Assembly: GCF_017654505.1 (NCBI RefSeq)
Contig: NC_054536.1
Coordinates: 7,094,294-7,158,293 of the forward strand
Direction: 5' to 3'
Source: Polyodon spathula
Taxonomy: Eukaryota > Chordata > Actinopteri > Acipenseriformes > Polyodontidae
DNA length: 64,000 bases
The notes below the pieces were generated by a model. That model was given only the letters and a program-made list of their open reading frames with translations, was not told the origin of the DNA and searched no databases. Shown here one piece after another: positions 11,083 through 22,072 of this stretch (its first letter is position 1; every line of letters begins with the position of its first letter). The position numbers were made by a program, and so were the translations under genes.

Positions 11083-12189
11083 TTTTTGACATGCAGGGGT
11101 TCTACATAATTGATCTAAACAGCAGTTGATATAAATACCTCCACTGTTTGAAGATAAACAGTATGTACCAATCAAACTACGAACTGTTGTGTTTGTGTAC
11201 AAAACATTTCTCAATATTAGACTATTGTGACTGAAAGAACTTAAAGCAAGACTTAAAAAAGCCCTACCCTTGCTTCATTCTATTGTATTTGAAGAGTTAA
11301 GCGCGTACAGAAATAAACATGCTTTATGAATAAGTGATTAAAAATAAGCACAGGATTTAAGTGCGGCTCCATTTTTTCCTCGCATCTAAGAGATACATGT
11401 GCTTTATGAATGTGGCCCCTCGTTTTCAATGGGGATGTATGTAAGAATGTAATGACTGCAGCTCTGCTGTCTCTAATCGTCTCTAAAACAGAAATGGAGG
11501 GCTGATGTTTCTGCCTCCTTCCCTCCTGGATTGGCTCTCTATCTCTAGAGTAAAGATTAATAGCCGTCACGAGTAATAGTACAATTACGCATGTATCACT
11601 TTTGCTCTGAAAAATTGTTATACTCTTTGAGAAAACACGTTTGTACTCATTTCCTAGCATATCTTTTGCATATTTTTCTATGTATACATATATATGTGAA
11701 ACACAGGGAGGTCTCTGTTAGTGATTTAAACAATGTTAATACTTCGATCCTCCACAGAGAGTCTACTATATAAATAGTTTTCTGTACTTCTGAAATAAGT
11801 ATATCTTATCACCATTTGGGTTATTGGTGGCACACATAAAATATACAAATATTATTGAAATAATTAGTTTATTTTCAGCATAATCAGCAAGGTAAAAGAA
11901 ATATGCTTCTGCTTCTCTGCAATTTTGGCCAAATACAGTGTATCGCAAGGCCTAACTTATTTAGCAGGGTGCTGGGTGAATAATTTTTTCTGTTGCTTAT
12001 TTGGCAACTGAAAAACCAAAACCAATATCTGCCTCCACCCACTCTATTCATAGTTTACTAAATTACTACATTCAACTGTACATTCCTGGAAAGTGAATAC
12101 ATTTCTGGCTTAAAGAGTTCTCTCCTTATAGGCATTAAGTCCAGGGAACATTTAGAAACAATATAAACCACAAGTGTATACAGTACTGG
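11083..12189. other. Non-genic; nothing recognised
   Basis: A 126-codon minus-strand frame at 11280-11660 shows no domain, signal peptide or repeat and is not preceded by a recognisable promoter. I treat it as chance. No mobile element identified. Confidence 0.35.
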
Positions 12190-12315
12190 GGGGGTCAAAA
12201 GCCCTGTAGGACCCGCCTGTCAATCATGACGATGACACAGAGAGGTTGGGTGAGGGTGTGTCACGTCTCTCCCTCTTTGAGTGGTCGGGATGCGGGTCTT
12301 GGGGGGACGGTCGAC
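12190..12315 (+). mobile_element. LTR-like fragment related to 8600-8735 (inverted)
   Basis: About 125 bases align as the reverse complement of 8600-8735, including GGGTGAGGGTGTG and TCTCCCTCTTTGAGTGGTC. The element probably extends to about 12480, where AATAAAA and GC-rich patches occur. Its family is not identified. Confidence 0.45.
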
Positions 12316-13197
12316 CAATAAAACTAATGGTGTGCTATTCCATCAGTCTTGCCCTTTTAAGAGAAATGACAGTGGGAGGTCTATTCACAGATCTGGAGTA
12401 AAACAAACAGAACGCCTGAATCTGGAATGAGAGAAAAGGGGCAAGTCCATTCTAGGCCCGGTTTCTTTTTCAAGTACCCTAAGTGGGGGGGTACTTGAAA
12501 TATCTTTGTTCAATAGGTGAACTGTTGTAAAAACTTGACAATGTAAATAAGTACATTACAATTTTGCCAATAAATCTGTACATTTTTAATAATATACTGT
12601 ATCTATAAATAATACTGTGGCAAAAATAAGTGAAAACATCTCCCTTATTGAGAAGACATCAGTTAACTGGTTAGCAGGATCAAATGTTGTACTTGCAGGC
12701 ATGTGCCGATGTAAATGTAATGTAATTTATATAATATGACATTTATGAAGGTTGAAAGTATGCCAAACAGTTAGAAACAAGAGAATCTGGATCATTTTTT
12801 TAAATCATACAGTGACAAAACACTTTAATTATGCCTTGACAACACAGAACATGTAATGCATACTTTTCAAATTACACCACACACTTGATATATCGTGGGT
12901 GTCAGGGTCCAATACAAATCTGATATATATCAAGGGACCGATACAAAAACAAATAGGCTAACAAATAAATACTGTACAACCACTCCTCGTTTTATCAGGT
13001 GCGTCAGGGTCCAGTATAAATCCTCTACGCAACCTGTTTTTTCTTATTTTTCGTATAAAAAGCAGTACACCATTTTAATTCATACAGCGGAGGGTAATTG
13101 CCTCTCATCAACTTCAGTCTCCAATTAATTTCATGAGTCTTCCTCTCCTTTCTCAAATACACAAACCTGCTGCATTGAAAGAATCCACTCCCAACAA
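12316..13197. other. Non-genic; short internal similarity
   Basis: Mostly unrecognised AT-rich sequence. The phrase GTCAGGGTCCA followed by ATACAAATC/GTATAAATC occurs twice (about 12900 and 13006), so a small old repeat is present. Confidence 0.35.
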
Positions 13198-13786
13198 CAA
13201 AATAGCAAGCTTGTTGCTAGGGAGCTGACGTCACTGCCTTGTGGCTTTTGCTAGTGCGTTGCTGCCGCACGTGAACGCCTCGCTGACTAAAATAAAAACC
13301 GCTTCAGCAAGTAGACATTTAATTTGCTTTGTGTTATTGTGCAATACTAGTATATATGATAACTGTACGATATTAATGGTTTGTTTTAATTGTTTTGTAT
13401 GTTGTTGTTTGTGATGTGCAGTACGAAATAAAAAGAGATCAGTGGAGATCTCAACCCCAAACCCACACCAGAGATTTTGATACCAGCCCAACACCTAAAG
13501 GTCTGGATTTTGAAATACAAATATTATTTTCAACGGACTTGGAAAACCGGATTATTTTTTGTTGTCATTTTGTAGTTGCTGGACTGCAATGCTGTTTTGT
13601 ATTAGGGCTTTGGGGAGCAGGGTTTTGTTTTGTGAAATTATTTTATTGAAATCTTTTTTCTGTTTGTTTTGCCTTGCACGGATGGATGTCGGTTGTACCT
13701 GTGGTTCAAGCAGATGAAAAAAAAAAAAACATTTAAACGGAACTGTTCTTGACTCTCTGTTATTTCCATGCAATTATCTGTGCCTG

Positions 13787-13788
<2 letters not shown>
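13198..13788 (+). other. Possible retroelement or transcribed-unit remnant
   Basis: Begins with a GC-richer part holding a CRE-like TGACGTCA (about 13227) and CACGTG (about 13269), followed by AATAAAAACC, and ends with a long A run (about 13718-13730). The order of promoter-like motifs, unrelated spacer and A-run is suggestive of a retroelement end. No coding domain or target duplication was found; an 84-codon frame at 13395-13649 has no recognisable motif. Confidence 0.25.

Positions 13789-13866
<78 letters not shown>
13789..13866. repeat. (TA)n microsatellite
   Basis: About 39 uninterrupted TA units. Confidence 0.97.
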
Positions 13867-13867
<1 letters not shown>

Positions 13868-14000
13868 CTTATATATATAGTATGACTTTACTTTTTTTTT
13901 TATTTCTTTTGAAATCCTAAAAAAAAAGAAAAAAAAAAAAAAGGTTTTACAAAAACCTGTTTTTCAGGAGTTAGAAAACACGTTTAGTTTTTGTTTTTCA

Positions 14001-14004
<4 letters not shown>

Positions 14005-14047
<43 letters not shown>

Positions 14048-14056
14048 ATATATATC

Positions 14057-14092
<36 letters not shown>
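14005..14092. repeat. Compound (TA)n(GT)n microsatellite
   Basis: TA units with one interruption (ATTTAT) to 14055, then about 16 GT units to 14092. Confidence 0.95.
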
Positions 14093-14095
<3 letters not shown>

Positions 14096-16195
14096 CACAC
14101 ATATAAAGGTTCCTCATAATCTCGCAAAATGTTAACTGCAAAATGTTACACATTATATACAAGCTCATTGTTAAAGCACCAGCTGTCCAGTTAAAACACA
14201 AATGGTTTCGACTTCAAGTTGAAACATTGCCAAATAATTTTAATAAAACCAGTAATACTACAGGGAGCGGAGATGCAAAACCCCCAGTCCATAATGAGCA
14301 TTCACTGGGACATGGGCACAAAAAAGATGATTTGATGGGCTTGTGAGGTCCTTTGCGGTGTTTGAAATCGTGTTGTGTTGGCTGTGTGGGTTCCTAACCA
14401 GTGGATCAAGCTGTATTTTTGTTGCTATTGCACTTTGTTTATTCTGCCTCTCTGCAGGCATGCAGCACTCTTATGACTCTCTTGTTCTACAGCAGCACAG
14501 CCATTAAGCAACTTTCATCCAACCACCAGCTCTTACAGCTAGATGGGACAGCTAGCCAAAATCAACCATTATATGACACATAGTTATCAATTACTGGTAC
14601 CTCTCTTTTTGAGATCTGTTTAAGGCAAACTAATAAGTGTTGACTCATTGTGGATAGTCCAGTTTATCAGCTTGTTATTAAAACCAGGAGACAGATTAAA
14701 TATTATATATAATAACACAGGAAGTATTACATGCCAAATCCTGTGAATGTTATTTGGAACTGAAGCCTAACCATTATAAAGCAATCATAATCTCACAGGC
14801 ACTACACAGGAATTTTATGTTAAGAAGTAATCAGTCTCACGATCACTGAGAGAACATGTTTACAGTGTTTGCATTGGCAGGTAGACAGGAGATAATGGCT
14901 GATCAAAAACAGGGCAAGAAGTAATATAGACTGTTGCCTGGGTTTTAAGACTATTTTACTTTTCCTGGTTCCTGGTATATAGAATATTCACAGTGTGTGT
15001 GCCTCGGATACAGAACTATTGAATGATGTGTATTCTGTAATTCACTGAATTCTAGAGCAAGCTTCCAGCCATAGTGATGTATATCTGACTGGCACAGAGA
15101 TGCAGTGTGGGTAGGTTTTTTTTTTTTTTTTAACCACAGACTTCCTGTATCAATATATAATTATATAAATTTCTAAAGTAAAAATATGGCAAGTTTAGTC
15201 ATAAGCAAAAAATAAAATAAAATAGTCAACACTGAAATACTTTGACAGGCTGTTTCATTTTGGCTTCACTGAACCAGCTTGAAGAAAACCTCAAGCCAAA
15301 AGGGTTGTGCCAATCTATCTGTGGTCAGGAGCACATGTCGTGAATGACTATATATAATGCCAAAGAATTCTTGGGGGCCATTAGTACTGCCATTATGAGC
15401 CTGCAAGAAAAAAAACACTAATGGATGCAAAACATTTGTTAAATATTGTATTGGCTAGGCTGTCAACGTTGGTTTAACTAAGATTATATTTGGTTGTATG
15501 TTGGACTTTTATGTATATTGAAACACAGTTGGAAAGGAAAACAAAACTATGACACAATTATTGCCTCCCATAAACGAAAGTGCCACCAGCAGTACACTCA
15601 CAGTTTAATCAGAAATGGGGTGAGCCCACTCAAGCCTGTCAAGCCACGTGGATTGCTGTGTGAAATTCTAGGCATGGTGGGCATTTTCATTTGATTCATG
15701 TATTTGTGCACAACAATGGCTCTCCAAAGCTGTATAAAGCCACTCACTTTAGACTAATTGATACTATTTACATGGCCTATGATGCTGTTCAGTGAATTAC
15801 ATTAATCAGTTTGGTATGTAAAGTATTTATTCTGAGATGCTTTCCAAAGCTCTACTTCTATAAACGCCACTTATTCAGATGAACTCAACACAGAGACCAG
15901 ATCACCATTACGTTCTAATCCTCAGACAGTATGAAGGTCGTCTTGCTCAGTCCCTTCCCTGGGATTCCTAATCACACCCTGTGCTGCTCCTGTCAGGATT
16001 CATCCTTTTTGATAATCTGTGGTTTAGACTTCCTGTATTTTAGTACAGGTATGTTAATGGATCATCTATGTGAGGTTTCATGCCCTCTTCTTGCATTTAG
16101 CTACACTAATGTTCCATGAAGATGTCCTTAATGATAGGTACAGTATTGGGAGCGTTCTTCAGAGTGTTTGTGAACCAGAATGAAATCTATTCATT
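14093..16195. other. Non-genic; contains one half of a 49-bp inverted match
   Basis: No gene recognised; frames of 60-67 codons lack domains. The stretch 15319-15367 is identical, as reverse complement, to 19318-19366 inside a MITE. The rest appears unique apart from a T run near 15118-15132. Confidence 0.4.
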
Positions 16196-16269
16196 CTTTC
16201 TTCTTCTTCTTCTTCTTCTTCTTCTTCTTCTTCTTCTTCTTCTTCTTCTTCTTCTTCTTCTTCTTCTTC
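16196..16269. repeat. (CTT)n microsatellite
   Basis: About 24 CTT units. They create poly-Leu (plus) and poly-Glu (minus) open frames that are not genes. Confidence 0.97.
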
Positions 16270-17277
16270 AGTGTACTGTTTCACAACCCACCAGCATAAA
16301 GGCCATGAAGAGTTATTCATGAAGATATATTTTACTGATATGGGCATGCAAGTTTCAAAACTGACAAATCAGCTGTGTGACCTCTGAACCACATGTGTTA
16401 GGTGCATTAGGTAAAACAAATTCTTACAGTAAAAACAATATATATTCAGAATACAAAATACCATTCTTTCTGTTTATGTATTTGCTTATTTCTACCTACA
16501 ATTGTATATTAAAACATAGTCATTTATTTTACTCTTCAGATTTTACTATTCTATTTTCTCTGTGAATTCTTTGTGGCTGAGCCATTTAACATTAGAGTCA
16601 GCAATCAGGTTCCGGCTTCATGCACACCCTCTCTATAAACGTAAGACATGTGAAACTCGGTTAACAAATGATAAAAAAATAAATAAAACCTAATCTGTGC
16701 TGGTGTAAGCCTAGACAAACAATTGAGTTCCATCAGAGCTTAGTGCAACAGGCATACCAGTGAACCAGCACCTTCCTTTGCTTCAAGTTCTCTGTCTGGA
16801 GGGATCATCTTTATTAATGTAAGCTGACCTCACATAGCAACCACATGTATTCCGCTAAGCAACCGCTAAAGCCATAACTCATGAGCTGAAGCTCGGGGAG
16901 TTGTGCTCAAAAGAATATATATATAATGAAACTATGTATGCCTTTAAGGAGTGATCTTGTTTTATATTGATTTTAATAAGCACGTAGCTTCGAGTGACAC
17001 ATTAATTGCTTTTGTCTTACATTTCCCTTACTATTTGATGCGGTTTGTTTGAGCAGCAGTTGTTCTGGTTTCGGTTGCCATAGTACTGAGTTATTATTAT
17101 CAGTATTGGAGTAACAGAACCCAGAACCACTCACAATGATGGCAAACAACCACCATTAAACGGTAAGAAAGATTTAAAAAAATAACTATTAAAACTACAT
17201 TTGAAACTACTTACTGAGATATATAAGTAAGTATATATAAGATATATCTTAGATATATATAGCTAGAGCTATATGAA
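16270..17277. other. Non-genic; nothing recognised
   Basis: No coding potential or named repeat. Short ATATAT tracts occur near 16915 and 17220-17265. Confidence 0.4.
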
Positions 17278-17285
17278 AACATTTG

Positions 17286-17836
17286 AGTAACACTTTGTAT
17301 TAAGCGCCTCTAATTCCTATGTATTTACATAGTAGTTAATTAGTAAACCCATGAGTACTTACACATAATTACAATGTTATTATGCACAGTTACAGTGTAC
17401 TTGCAGTAATGTGTACATTCTTTGCACGATATAACCCTAACTCTTTCCTGATAGAATTGTATTCTGCAAAGACTTAAACGTTAAGTACATCGTAACTATG
17501 TATAGTAACATTGTAATTATGTGTAAGTACACATCTATAGGCTGAGTGGTCTGGTGGTTAAAGAAAGGAGCTTGTAACCAGGAGGTCCCGGGTTCAGATC
17601 CTGGCTCACTCAGACTCGCAGTGTGACCTTGAGCACTTAATCTCCTTGTGCTCGTCTTTCGGGTGAGATGTTGTTGTAAGTGACTCTGCAGCTGATGCAT
17701 AGTTCACACGCCCTAGTATCTGTAAGTCGCCTTGGATAAAGGTGTCTGCTAAATAAACAAATAATAATAATAATAATGTATTTACTAAGTAACTACTATG
17801 TAAATACACGGTGACTAGAGACACTTAAGTGTTACC
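17286..17836. mobile_element. DNA transposon (TIR GTAACACTTT...), interrupted by a SINE
   Basis: The left end AGTAACACTTTGTATTAAG and right end CTTAAGTGTTACC are inverted repeats. AACATTTG occurs exactly outside both ends (17278-17285 and 17837-17844), an 8-bp target duplication. The interior is non-coding and matches the halves at 37.7 and 39.4 kb and the right half at 59.4 kb. Superfamily is uncertain: 8 bp fits hAT, but the terminal sequence is not classical hAT. Confidence 0.85.
17538..17778 (+). mobile_element. tRNA-derived SINE, full-length copy
   Basis: The head contains an A-box-like TGGTCTGGTGG (17547-17557) and a B-box-like GGTTCAGATCC (17591-17601), the internal RNA polymerase III promoter of a tRNA-derived SINE. 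The tail reads TAAGTCGCCTTGGATAAAGG then GTCTGCTAAAT, followed by an AAT-rich end. It lies inside the DNA transposon, between halves that otherwise join smoothly, so the SINE arrived later. Not a functional tRNA: no acceptor stem or cloverleaf fits. Confidence 0.9.
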
Positions 17837-17844
17837 AACATTTG

Positions 17845-19121
17845 TAATTATTAGAGTTGATACCAGGTCAGATTTGCATACATTTAAACTGAAGCCATCT
17901 GTAGTGGGCACAGCTACTATTGGGCACTTTGAATACAGCTGAAGTGTTCAGTATACAAGAATCACTGAATCATGAATTTAATAAATATAACAAAATAGAG
18001 AAACGATATTCACCTGGACTATCTAATTCAATGACCAGAGCATGGGATCAAGTGCAGAACAGGGTTAAAGAGGGCGTGCCTATAATGAAATATAAGAATA
18101 ACACATGGAACCACAAGCATATCCTCTCCTACACAATGTCATGATGGCAGTATGGCAGTATCCCCACTCACTGATCAGGCAGAACAAAACCATTTCCTTG
18201 GGAGTGACACTCCCAGGATCAGTGCAATACTGTTCTGTTCAAGCTGTCAGACTCACAAAGATTGGACGGCTGCCCAAACATTTGCAAATCATTAACTCCT
18301 TTTTTTTTAAATTATATTACCAAGGAAATAATACTAATAAATTCTAAATGAGCCTAACCCTAAAAACTTTTTCCTTTGTTGCCATTCCATAACGCAGAGT
18401 CTTATCGCCTTTGCTTTGGTAAGCAAGAAAAAACATTTTTGGCTATAACAAATATCATACTCTACTGTCACACCCAACTCGGCTCCTCTCATAAAAAATT
18501 CCACCCAAACTCCCGGTGGGAAATCAAAATCTATATTTTCTGTAAAATAAAAAGTTAGTGCATCTATTTTTCTTTTCTGTTACTTTTTGATGATTTTGGC
18601 TGGTAAGAGTCCAGGTGACAGCTTAGAATTTGTGTCTACTGGAGATCAGATAATTGCAAACTGGATTGTAAAAACAATGCAGCTCTTCTTTCTCTCTTTA
18701 GTAAAACAGTGAGAAAAAAAAAACTTGAATGAAAGTACATTACAAACATTACATTCAGCTGTATTTTTTTTTTTTTTACCCCAGAATAATGGGTTCAGTA
18801 CTCAACTTTTTCTCTATTGGTCTCTGAATAAAGGATGGCCTTGTCTATGACATTTATCATTAGGACCCGCTGCTAAATTAATAGGATCAATATGTAAACA
18901 AACATCCATAGAAAACCCAGCTCAGACCAGAGGCTGCTTTCTTTGGTTTTACTGGCTGCTGGGGGGGCGGGGGGATTTCCACATGGGAGTTTTTGGTCTG
19001 GCAAAGATGAAAATTCTTTGATAAAGCATAAGAGTTCTTAAAGTACGGCTGCTTTCTGAGGAGCTAATGCTGCTTGGGGAGGGCTTTTGCTGTCCTTAAA
19101 TTTCATTAAGAAAATGCTATA
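17845..19121. other. Non-genic; nothing recognised
   Basis: Three short plus-strand frames (60-80 codons) lack domains. G-rich patch at about 18960-18975. Confidence 0.4.
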
Positions 19122-19123
19122 TA

Positions 19124-19488
19124 CAGCTGTGGCCAAAAGTTTTGCATCAGTAGAATTAACTAATTTTGCTTCATAATGTCGAACGAACCCCGCTGAATAA
19201 TGTCACGTTAACATATTAAATTACATGTCGCTTTGTAGTTTTGGAAAAACTGCCAAAAATCGACATCTCGAAATATGTACAACTATTATAGCTTCTGATA
19301 GACTTTTGCAATATCATTTCTTTGGCATTATATATAGTCATTCACGACATGTGCTCCTGACCACAGGTAGATTTTGTTTCTTTGATTACAAGGTGTTAAA
19401 GAAAATATCTAAATGATTCAATATAGTTTGTTATTATTATGTCTCAATTCTAAAATTCTAGGTAATGCAAAACTTTTGGCCATAGTTG
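19124..19488. mobile_element. Tc1-like MITE, copy 3, with a 49-bp insertion
   Basis: Ends CAGCTGTGGCCAAAAG and TTTGGCCATAGTTG flanked by TA (19122-19123, 19489-19490). It follows the 5890 copy until about 19318, where 49 bases are inserted that are the reverse complement of 15319-15367; the element then resumes. Confidence 0.88.
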
Positions 19489-19490
19489 TA

Positions 19491-20271
19491 TTCTGGGTGC
19501 TCTGCCAGAACAGGAAATAGTTCTGTGAACTGACAGCAATCTTTCCATTCCCAAACTGGATAATGAACTCCTGTGAAACAAAGTGTTTACTTCATCAAAA
19601 CAGCTCTCTTTCTAGACTCCCAGCAGCCTCAAAAAGCGTTCTGAAAGGAAGCTGGAGAGCAATATGGAGAGGGTCATTTCATTCAAAGCCATCTGAGTCG
19701 AAACTTAAAGGAGGGACATTATTTATTTATTGTTTTAGAAAGGTATTTTATGACACTGGGCTGTAAATCACAACATTTAAGACAAATCATTCTTTACGTT
19801 CTGCTGTAAATACTGCATATGTTGAACAATTGATATTGAGCGCCCTGGAACTGTTTTTAAGGCACTCTTGTGGTATTTTCACTCTTGAAAACCTACAGCA
19901 ACAGTATGATGTAAAAATACAAGGCTACATACAATAAAATAATAAACCCTTAAAATAAATAGTTCATCTTGTTTTGAAGTTTATCAATCCTGTGTAATGT
20001 TCAAATTAGTGTGATGATATATCCAAGTGGCCTACTAAGCCAAAAGAGTCCAGTTTATTTTAAGTTATTGGATTTTTGATGTGAACCAATGTTTTTATTG
20101 TTTATTTTTGTCTATATTGCTATTTTTGGATTTTTTTTCTTCTTTTTTGTTGTTTTTATTTTGGTGGAAGATATCTAAGGCTTGGGACATCATAATCAGT
20201 GCATTGTGAAAATACAGGGAAGCTGAAAATAAAATGTGGTTGCAAAAACAAAATCTCTACATAACATGCAC
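19491..20271. other. Non-genic; nothing recognised
   Basis: No gene or repeat family recognised. Confidence 0.4.

Positions 20272-20327
<56 letters not shown>
20272..20327. repeat. (AAT)n microsatellite
   Basis: About 18 AAT units. Confidence 0.96.
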
Positions 20328-20328
<1 letters not shown>

Positions 20329-20875
20329 GATTCTCTGTTCAATGTATTGAATGGAAAATGTGATGGAAAATGAGAACTTGAAGCATATGCGGGAGATACT
20401 GTAAATCAAGGTCAGTACATTAGGTCTATAAACAAAAAAGCTATCCCTATTCTTTATTTATAAGACCCGGTACCTTTTTGTTTACAAATAAACCCCTGAG
20501 TCAAAAATAACCTGAAATAACAAGATCCTCGACAGTTTTCTAGAGACTTTTCTGATTTTAATAATTAATTTCTCAAGCTTGGCAGGAAGATGAATTGTGT
20601 CTTTAATAACTGGTCTTCTTTTCTGCTTTTATTGCCAGACAAATTGTGACATGGATTGCAATCATTTATATTATTCAAGTTACCAGACTGAGACAAGTTG
20701 CTTTGCATCTGGGCCAAAAAACCTGTGAAGAGTGTGGTGGATATCGGTTAGGTATATATACTATTACAAACGGTACACAATGTGTCTTTGTATATTTGTA
20801 TACTTTTTATCACACAGAAATTATGTTCCATCAATTGAGGACTTTAGAAAGAAACAGGCAAAGCATGGGATTCCA
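20328..20875. other. Non-genic; nothing recognised
   Basis: An 80-codon plus-strand frame at 20646-20888 runs into the satellite and has no domain. Confidence 0.4.
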
Positions 20876-22072
20876 TGCAACACTGTGATATTGTAATCCT
20901 GTTGCTGCATGCTGTGATATTGTAATCACGCTGCACAACTGTGATATTGTTATCCTGCTGCAGCACTGTGATATTGTAATCATGCTGCAGCATGCTGTTA
21001 TATTGTAATCACGCTGCAGCACTGTGATATTGTAATCACGCTGCAGCACTGTGATATTGGAATCATGCTGCAGCATTGTGATATTGTAATCACGCTGCAG
21101 CACTGTGATATTGTAATCATGCTTCAGCACTGTGATATTGTAATCACAATTCAGCACTGTGATATTGTAATCATGTTGCAACACTGTGATATTGTAATCA
21201 CACTTCAGCACTGTGATATTGTAATCATGTTGCAGCACTGTGATATTGTAATCACACTGCAACACTGTGAAATTGTAATCATGTTGCATCACTGTGATAT
21301 TGTAATCATGTTGCAGCATGCTGTGATATTGTAATCATGCTGCAGCATTGTGATATTGAAATCATGTTGCAGCACCGTGATATTGTAATCATTTTGCAGC
21401 ACTGTGATATTGGAATCACGCTGCAGCACTGTGATATTGGAATCATGCAGCAGCACTGTGATATTGGAATCACGCTGCAGCACTGTGATATTAGAATCAT
21501 GTTGCAGCACAGTGATATTGGAATCATGCTGCAGCACTGTGATATTGGAATCACGCAGCAGCACTGTGATATTGGAATCATGCTGCAGCACTGTGATATT
21601 AGAATCATGTTGCAGCACAGTGATATTGGAATCATGCTGCAGCACTGTGATATTGGAATCACGCTGCAGCACTGTGATATTGGAATCATGTTGCAGCACT
21701 GTGATATTGGAATCACCCTGCAGCACTGTGATATTGGAATCACGCTGCAGCACTGTGATATTGGAATCATGTTGCAGCACTGTGATATTGGAATCACCCT
21801 GCAGCACTGTGATATTTGAATCACGCTGCAGCACTGTGATATTGTAATCATGTTTCAGCACTGTGATATTGTAATCACGCTGCAGCATGCTGTGATATTG
21901 TAATCACGCTGCAACACTGTGATATTAGAATCACGCTGCGGCACTGTGATACTGTAATCATGCTGCAGCATGCTGTGATATCGTAATCACGCTGCAGCAC
22001 TGTGATATTATAATCACATTGCGGCACTCTGATATTGTAATCACGCTGAGCACTGTGATATTGTAATCACGC
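20876..22072. repeat. 27-bp minisatellite, about 44 units
   Basis: The consensus unit is about CAGCACTGTGATATTG plus TAATCACGCTG. Because 27 is a multiple of three, long frames (up to 199 codons) open on both strands; these are not proteins. At least five units carry GCATGCTG in place of CACTG and are 29 bp, which breaks every frame. A central block (about 21405-21810) has GGAATC or AGAATC where the flanks have GTAATC. It also contains higher-order duplications of 108 bp (four units; compare 21486 and 21594) and 81 bp (three units, about 21660-21820). Each unit can pair GTGAT with ATCAC around a 6-base loop. Confidence 0.97.

Noticed and set aside
11280..11660. 126-codon minus-strand gene
   Set aside because: No domain, no homology I recognise, AT-rich codons and no supporting context; likely chance.
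16116..16347. Poly-Leu and poly-Glu proteins
   Set aside because: Translations of the (CTT)n microsatellite.
17538..17778. Functional tRNA gene (also 33451 and 46545)
   Set aside because: Only A- and B-box-like promoter motifs are present, followed by SINE bodies and tails; no cloverleaf.
21289..21888. 199-codon open frame of NITVLQHDS repeats, and matching frames on the other strand
   Set aside because: Produced by a 27-bp minisatellite whose period is a multiple of three; both strands are open and the 29-bp variant units break the frames.
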